Shown here: one piece after another, positions 60,624 through 64,000 of the stretch
Layout of the letters: each line of letters starts with the position of its first letter
Position numbering within the stretch: the first letter of the stretch is position 1
DNA from: Streptomyces sp. SID8352
GTDB taxonomy: Bacteria > Actinomycetota > Actinomycetes > Streptomycetales > Streptomycetaceae
Reading direction: 5' to 3'
Length of the DNA stretch: 64,000 bases
Assembly: GCF_009862265.1 (NCBI RefSeq)
Contig: NZ_WWGX01000043.1
Span: forward strand, 338,935-402,934
Position numbers and translations under genes: made by a program
The notes under the pieces: generated by a model
What the model saw: only the letters and a program-made list of their open reading frames with translations
Databases searched by the model: none
What the model was told of the DNA's origin: nothing

Positions 60624-61196
60624 ATGCGACTGATCCAGCAGAATCCCGACCTGTCCGCCTACTTGGCCGCCGACGAGGCCATCGACCATCATCATCCCCG
60701 AGTCAGGGAGGTGGCCCGGAGCCTCGCGAGGCGGGCGCAGGACTCGTATGCCTATGCGGAGCTGGCCTTCGACCATGTGCGCGACACGATCCCGCACTCC
60801 CTGGACTCCGGCGACACGCGCGTCACCTGGCGGGCCTCCGACGTCCTGGAGCGGCGCACGGGGATCTGCTACGCCAAGGCCCACGCCCTGGCCGCGCTGC
60901 TGCGCGCCGAGGACATCCCCACCGCCCTGTGCTACCAGCGGCTCGGCGTGGTGCACGGGCTGGTCGCCGTGCGGTTCAACGGCGCCTGGCACCGGCAGGA
61001 CCCGAGGGGCAACCGGCCGGGCGTGGACGCCCGGTTCTCGCTGGGGCGGGAACGGCTGGCCTTCGTGCCCGATCCCGCGGCGGGCGAGGCGGACGACCCG
61101 GTGCTGTACGCGGCGCCCCACCCGGCCGTCCTGCGGGCGCTGCGGGCCGCCGCCGGCCGGACCCGGCCGTGGGAGGACCTTCCCACGGCCCTGTGA
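60624..61196 (+). CDS. transglutaminase-like domain protein
   Basis: The 190-residue protein is a transglutaminase-like (papain-fold) domain: Cys82 in RRTGICYAKAHALAALLRA, His111 in VVHGLVAVRFNG and Asp126 in HRQDPRGN complete the Cys-His-Asp triad. There is no signal peptide or membrane segment. Bacterial members are more often peptidases or amidases than cross-linkers. It appears to be expressed from a leaderless transcript. It follows the DUF6421-SDR-lyase operon but has its own promoter. Confidence 0.9.
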   Translation: MRLIQQNPDLSAYLAADEAIDHHHPRVREVARSLARRAQDSYAYAELAFDHVRDTIPHSLDSGDTRVTWRASDVLERRTGICYAKAHALAALLRAEDIPTALCYQRLGVVHGLVAVRFNGAWHRQDPRGNRPGVDARFSLGRERLAFVPDPAAGEADDPVLYAAPHPAVLRALRAAAGRTRPWEDLPTAL

Positions 61197-61239
61197 CCCG
61201 GCGGGCCCGTGACCCGGCGGACCCCGGGCGGCGTACGGC

Positions 61240-61968
61240 TCAGCGGGCCTCGGCCGTGCGCACCTGCTCGGGCGTCGGGGCGGTGCCCCCGAGGTGGGCC
61301 GGCATCCACCAGGTGTCCTCCGGTCCCCTGGGGCGCGTCGGATAGGCGCGCTGGGCGGCCTCCAGGAGCTCCTGGACGCGCTCGCGCAGCCGCCGGGTCA
61401 GGGCGCCCGCGTACTGCTCCCGGGAGGCCTCCATGGCCTCGCCGACCCGGACGGTGACGGGGATGTGGCTGCGCCTGAAGTTGCGCGGGTGCCCCTTCGT
61501 CCACAGCCGCTGCGTGCCCCAGACCGCCATGGGCACCAGCGGCACCCCGGCCTCCTGGGCCAGCCGCACGGCACCCGACTTGAAACTCTTGAGCGTGAAC
61601 GACTCGGAGATCGTCGCCTCCGGGAACACCCCGATGACCTCGCCGGAGCGCAGCGAGGCCAGGGCGTGCGCGTAGGCCTTCTCGCCCTGCCCGCGGTCCA
61701 CCGGGATGTGCTTCATGCCGCGCATCAGCGGTCCGGAGATCCGGTGCCGGAAGACCGACTCCTTCGCCATGAAGCGCACCAGGCGCTTCTGCGGCAGCGC
61801 CGCCAGGCCGTTGAAGACGAAGTCCAGGTAACTGATGTGATTGCTGACCAGCACGGCGCCGCCCGAGCGCGGGATGTTCTCCGAACCGCGGCAGTCGATC
61901 CTGAGGTCCCACACCTTGAACATGGTGCGGGTGAGACCGATGACCGGGCGGTAGACGAGATCTGCCAT
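61240..61968 (-). CDS. 1-acylglycerol-3-phosphate acyltransferase (PlsC family)
   Basis: The 242-residue protein has the acyltransferase motifs: NHISYLD (HX4D), then RFMAKESVFRH, the MKHIPVDRGQG segment and FPEATIS, followed by VPLVPMAVWGTQR. It transfers an acyl chain to lysophosphatidic acid at the membrane. ATG 61968 is a clear start. Convergent with the transglutaminase-like gene. Confidence 0.95.
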   Translation of the reverse strand: MADLVYRPVIGLTRTMFKVWDLRIDCRGSENIPRSGGAVLVSNHISYLDFVFNGLAALPQKRLVRFMAKESVFRHRISGPLMRGMKHIPVDRGQGEKAYAHALASLRSGEVIGVFPEATISESFTLKSFKSGAVRLAQEAGVPLVPMAVWGTQRLWTKGHPRNFRRSHIPVTVRVGEAMEASREQYAGALTRRLRERVQELLEAAQRAYPTRPRGPEDTWWMPAHLGGTAPTPEQVRTAEAR

Positions 61969-62272
61969 GGGCGGGACGGACCCTTCCTTCTCGGCCTGGG
62001 AAGGGCTCCCAGTCGAAAGTTACGCAGCCGTAGGTTTGCGGCCTGCCGCCGATCGTGCCCCATGAACGGTCGGGGAACCAGCCCGTGCGCCCCCGTGCCG
62101 CGAGATCCTCGTCACGTCACCGGCCCCATCCTGGCCGAAACCCGACGCCCTCCCGGGAATCCCGGGAATCCCGGGTCCCCGCCGGGCGCTGCAACCGATG
62201 ACGGGTGAACCGGGGGCGCGGACGCCGTGCCCCCGCGACGGGCCGCGGAGCGGCGGAAACGGGAGGACACCG

Positions 62273-62788
62273 GTGATCGGGCGACACGAGGGCGACGGCG
62301 CCGGAAACGGATCGGGTGACTCCGGACCGGCCGGTTCCGTACCGCCCGCCCCGGGCCCTTCCGGCCCCCGCGCACCGGGCACCCCGGTGCCCGCGCCGGA
62401 GGCCCCGGCGCCCGCCGGCCGCGCGTCCGGTGCGCCCGCTTCCGGCATCCCGGTGCCGTCCGGCCCCGGACCGGGGCGGGCCCCGCGGCTCGACGCGGCG
62501 GCCCTCGGCGCCGAACTGGGCGCCCGCGCCACCCTCCTCCAGTTCTCCACCGCCTTCTGCGCCCCCTGCCGGGCCACCCGTCGGGTGCTCGGCGAGGTCG
62601 CCGCACTGGTCCCCGGTGTCGCCCACGTCGAGATCGACGCCGAGGCGCGCCTGGAACTCGTCCGAGCCCTCGGCGTGCTGCGCACCCCGACGGTGCTCGT
62701 CCTCGACGCCGACGGGAGGATCGCCCGCCGCGCGGCCGGCCTGCCCCGCAAGGCGGACGTGATCGCCGCCCTGGGGGCGGTGGTGTGA
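62273..62788 (+). CDS. thioredoxin-family protein with a Pro-rich N-terminus
   Basis: The 171-residue protein has a Pro/Gly/Ala-rich N-terminal region (about 1-70) followed by a thioredoxin fold with active site CAPC (Cys96 and Cys99) in FSTAFCAPCR and the cis-Pro in LRTPTVLVLD. Classical thioredoxins have CGPC. GTG 62273 was chosen because GGGAGGA precedes it with a 5-base spacer; ATG 62198 lacks a ribosome-binding site. The Pro-rich region might be a linker or unstructured tether; no signal peptide is evident. Confidence 0.85.
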   Translation: MIGRHEGDGAGNGSGDSGPAGSVPPAPGPSGPRAPGTPVPAPEAPAPAGRASGAPASGIPVPSGPGPGRAPRLDAAALGAELGARATLLQFSTAFCAPCRATRRVLGEVAALVPGVAHVEIDAEARLELVRALGVLRTPTVLVLDADGRIARRAAGLPRKADVIAALGAVV

Positions 62789-62931
62789 TCACCGCCACGC
62801 CCGCCGTGAGTCACACTCCACTGCTTCCTGATCCCGGGACGTACTTGACTGTGTCCGCCACTGATCGCCAGCCCGCCCAGCCGCCGCTCCCGGCACCCCG
62901 GGGGCGGGCCTCCCGCGGAAGGACACCCCGC

Positions 62932-63444
62932 ATGACGGCCGCGCCCGACCTCGCCGCGCCCCGCCCGGCCACCGCCGACCTCTTCCGGTCGGTGTTCCGA
63001 CGGCACGCGGCCGGGGTCGCCGTGATCACCGCGCGCGACGGCTCCGGCCGTCCGGCCGGCTTCACCGCCACCTCCCTGGCCTCGGTCTCCGCCGAGCCCC
63101 CGATGCTCTCCTTCGGGATCGCCACCACCTCCTCCACCTGGCCCGCGGTCGCCGCCGCCGGGCACGTCGGGGTGCACGTCCTCGCCGAACACCAGCGGGA
63201 CCTGGCGGCCACCTTCGCGCGCAGCGGCGCCGACCGCTTCGGGCCCCCGACCGCCTGGCGCGAGGGCCCGGAGGGTGTCCCGCTGCTGGACGGGGTGCTC
63301 GCCTGGCTGGTGTGCAGGGTCGTGGGCCGGGTGCCCGCGGGGGACCACCGCATCGTGCTGGCCGAGGTGCTCGCGGGCGATCCGGGGGAGGGTGGCGGCC
63401 CCCTTCTGTACCACGCGGGGCGCTACCACGGCCTGCGCGAGTGA
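62932..63444 (+). CDS. flavin reductase family protein
   Basis: The 170-residue split-barrel protein has FRRHAAGVAVITARDGSGRP, GFTATSLASVSAEPPMLSFG, HVLAEHQRDLAATFARSG and the final LYHAGRYHGL. It reduces FMN or FAD with NAD(P)H and often feeds two-component monooxygenases. AAGGA precedes ATG 62932. A GTG at 62785 overlapping the thioredoxin stop would add about 49 disordered residues and is less likely. Probably co-transcribed with the thioredoxin gene. Confidence 0.9.
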   Translation: MTAAPDLAAPRPATADLFRSVFRRHAAGVAVITARDGSGRPAGFTATSLASVSAEPPMLSFGIATTSSTWPAVAAAGHVGVHVLAEHQRDLAATFARSGADRFGPPTAWREGPEGVPLLDGVLAWLVCRVVGRVPAGDHRIVLAEVLAGDPGEGGGPLLYHAGRYHGLRE

Positions 63445-63552
63445 GCGACCCCGAGCCGTGCGCGCCGCCGCCCTCCCGCGGGCACCCGCGCGGTGCTGCG
63501 AGGGTGTCGGGTTCCGGTTACGCTGCGTTGCGAAGGTCACAGTTCAAAGCGC

Positions 63553-63581
63553 TTGCTCAGTGGGCAGGAACTGAGTGTACT
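63553..63581 (+). promoter_or_regulatory. possible promoter of etfB, with an inverted repeat
   Basis: TTGCTC (63553-63558) and TGTACT (63576-63581) are 17 bases apart. Between them CTCAGT (63556-63561) and ACTGAG (63570-63575) form a 6-bp inverted repeat. This lies in a moderately AT-rich leader about 115 bases before etfB. Confidence 0.35.
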
Positions 63582-63696
63582 GACGAGTAATATCCGAGTG
63601 GGGTGCGGTCGCCCCGACCGGAACCGGCCGCTGGTGGCGCCTATGCTGCCAACAGGCAGGCAGCACTGAAATTGACGATGCAGTAGGAGAGCCGGC

Positions 63697-64000
63697 GTGA
63701 GCTTGAGGATCGTTGTCACCGTGAAGTACGTGCCCGACGCGACTGGCGAGCGGGGCTTCGCCGATGACCTGACCGTCGACCGCGACGATGTGGACGGTCT
63801 GCTCTCGGAGCTGGACGAGTATGCGGTCGAGCAGGCCCTCCAGATCGCGGAAGCCCGTCGGGAGGCGGGTGACGATGTGGAGATCACCGTCCTCACGATG
63901 GGCCCGGAGGACGCGAGGGACGCCCTGCGCAAGGCGCTGTCGATGGGCGCGGACAAGGCGGTCCATGTCGAGGACGACGACCTGCACGGCACCGACGCCC
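63697..64000 (+). CDS. etfB: electron transfer flavoprotein subunit beta, 5' part
   Basis: The window ends inside the gene; 101 codons are present. The product begins VSLRIVVTVKYVPDATGERG and continues with LLSELDEYAVEQALQIAEAR, VEITVLTMGPEDARDALRKA and LSMGADKAVHVEDDDLHGTDA-like residues. These are the N-terminal landmarks of EtfB. EtfB pairs with EtfA to carry electrons from acyl-CoA dehydrogenases to the quinone pool. AGGAGA precedes GTG 63697 with a 6-base spacer. The gene is 3'-truncated by the window edge only. Confidence 0.95.
   Translation, partial: MSLRIVVTVKYVPDATGERGFADDLTVDRDDVDGLLSELDEYAVEQALQIAEARREAGDDVEITVLTMGPEDARDALRKALSMGADKAVHVEDDDLHGTDA

Overview
The window is a stretch of very GC-rich (about 74 percent by eye) actinobacterial chromosome, almost certainly Streptomyces. 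The evidence is strong third-position G/C bias, many GTG starts, and families largely confined to streptomycetes (DUF6397, DUF5709, DUF5997, DUF6214, DUF6421). No rRNA, tRNA, insertion sequence, CRISPR array or prophage gene was found. About 54 intact genes, four broken ones and several inverted-repeat operators are annotated.

Positions 1-9,100 hold an AT-rich island with a Crp-like site, a TetR regulator and a two-gene minus-strand operon (1926-3163). Both products of that operon carry the same pseudo-palindromic motif of amyloid-signalling type: at the C-terminus of a small helical protein and at the cytosolic N-terminus of a single-pass membrane protein. This is the most unusual system in the window. 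It is followed by a frameshifted HxlR regulator, an unknown protein, an MpaB-type oxygenase, a methyltransferase, an orphan roadblock protein, a DUF6397 protein and an alpha/beta-hydrolase remnant.

Positions 9,100-26,700 hold a TesB thioesterase, a SKI2-like helicase, a membrane metal-dependent hydrolase, zinc-independent L31 and DUF5709. Next come a heterodimeric ABC exporter whose halves have complementary defects, an L,D-transpeptidase, a MarR-controlled ABC exporter, an MltG paralogue, a flavin monooxygenase, a YjbQ protein and an acyl-CoA-dehydrogenase-fold enzyme.

Positions 26,700-41,400 hold a membrane-anchored unknown, a helical-plus-macro-domain protein, an asparaginase, a truncated SUKH protein and an envelope cluster (NodB deacetylase, EamA transporter, SDR, MGDG-synthase-like glycosyltransferase). 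These are followed by a DUF5997 / HTH-less LysR-domain pair, a HAD remnant, an Lrp regulator divergent from a FUSC permease with a 13-bp inverted repeat between them, a long hairpin, a DasR-like site and a lactonase.

Positions 41,400-64,000 hold a sirohydrochlorin-chelatase-like protein, a sugar kinase overlapping ung, a sialidase-like propeller, an AidB-like dehydrogenase divergent from PaaX, DUF6214, a TetR gene with its operator, PAP2, M56 and DUF5134 membrane proteins, and a FUSC-MarR operon with operator. They are followed by a GNAT, a GDPD, a coupled DUF6421-SDR-PLP-lyase operon, a leaderless transglutaminase-like gene, an acyltransferase, a thioredoxin, a flavin reductase and the 5' end of etfB. 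Most genes are single or in pairs, which is typical of streptomycete core and near-core chromosome; several pairs are translationally coupled by 4-base overlaps.
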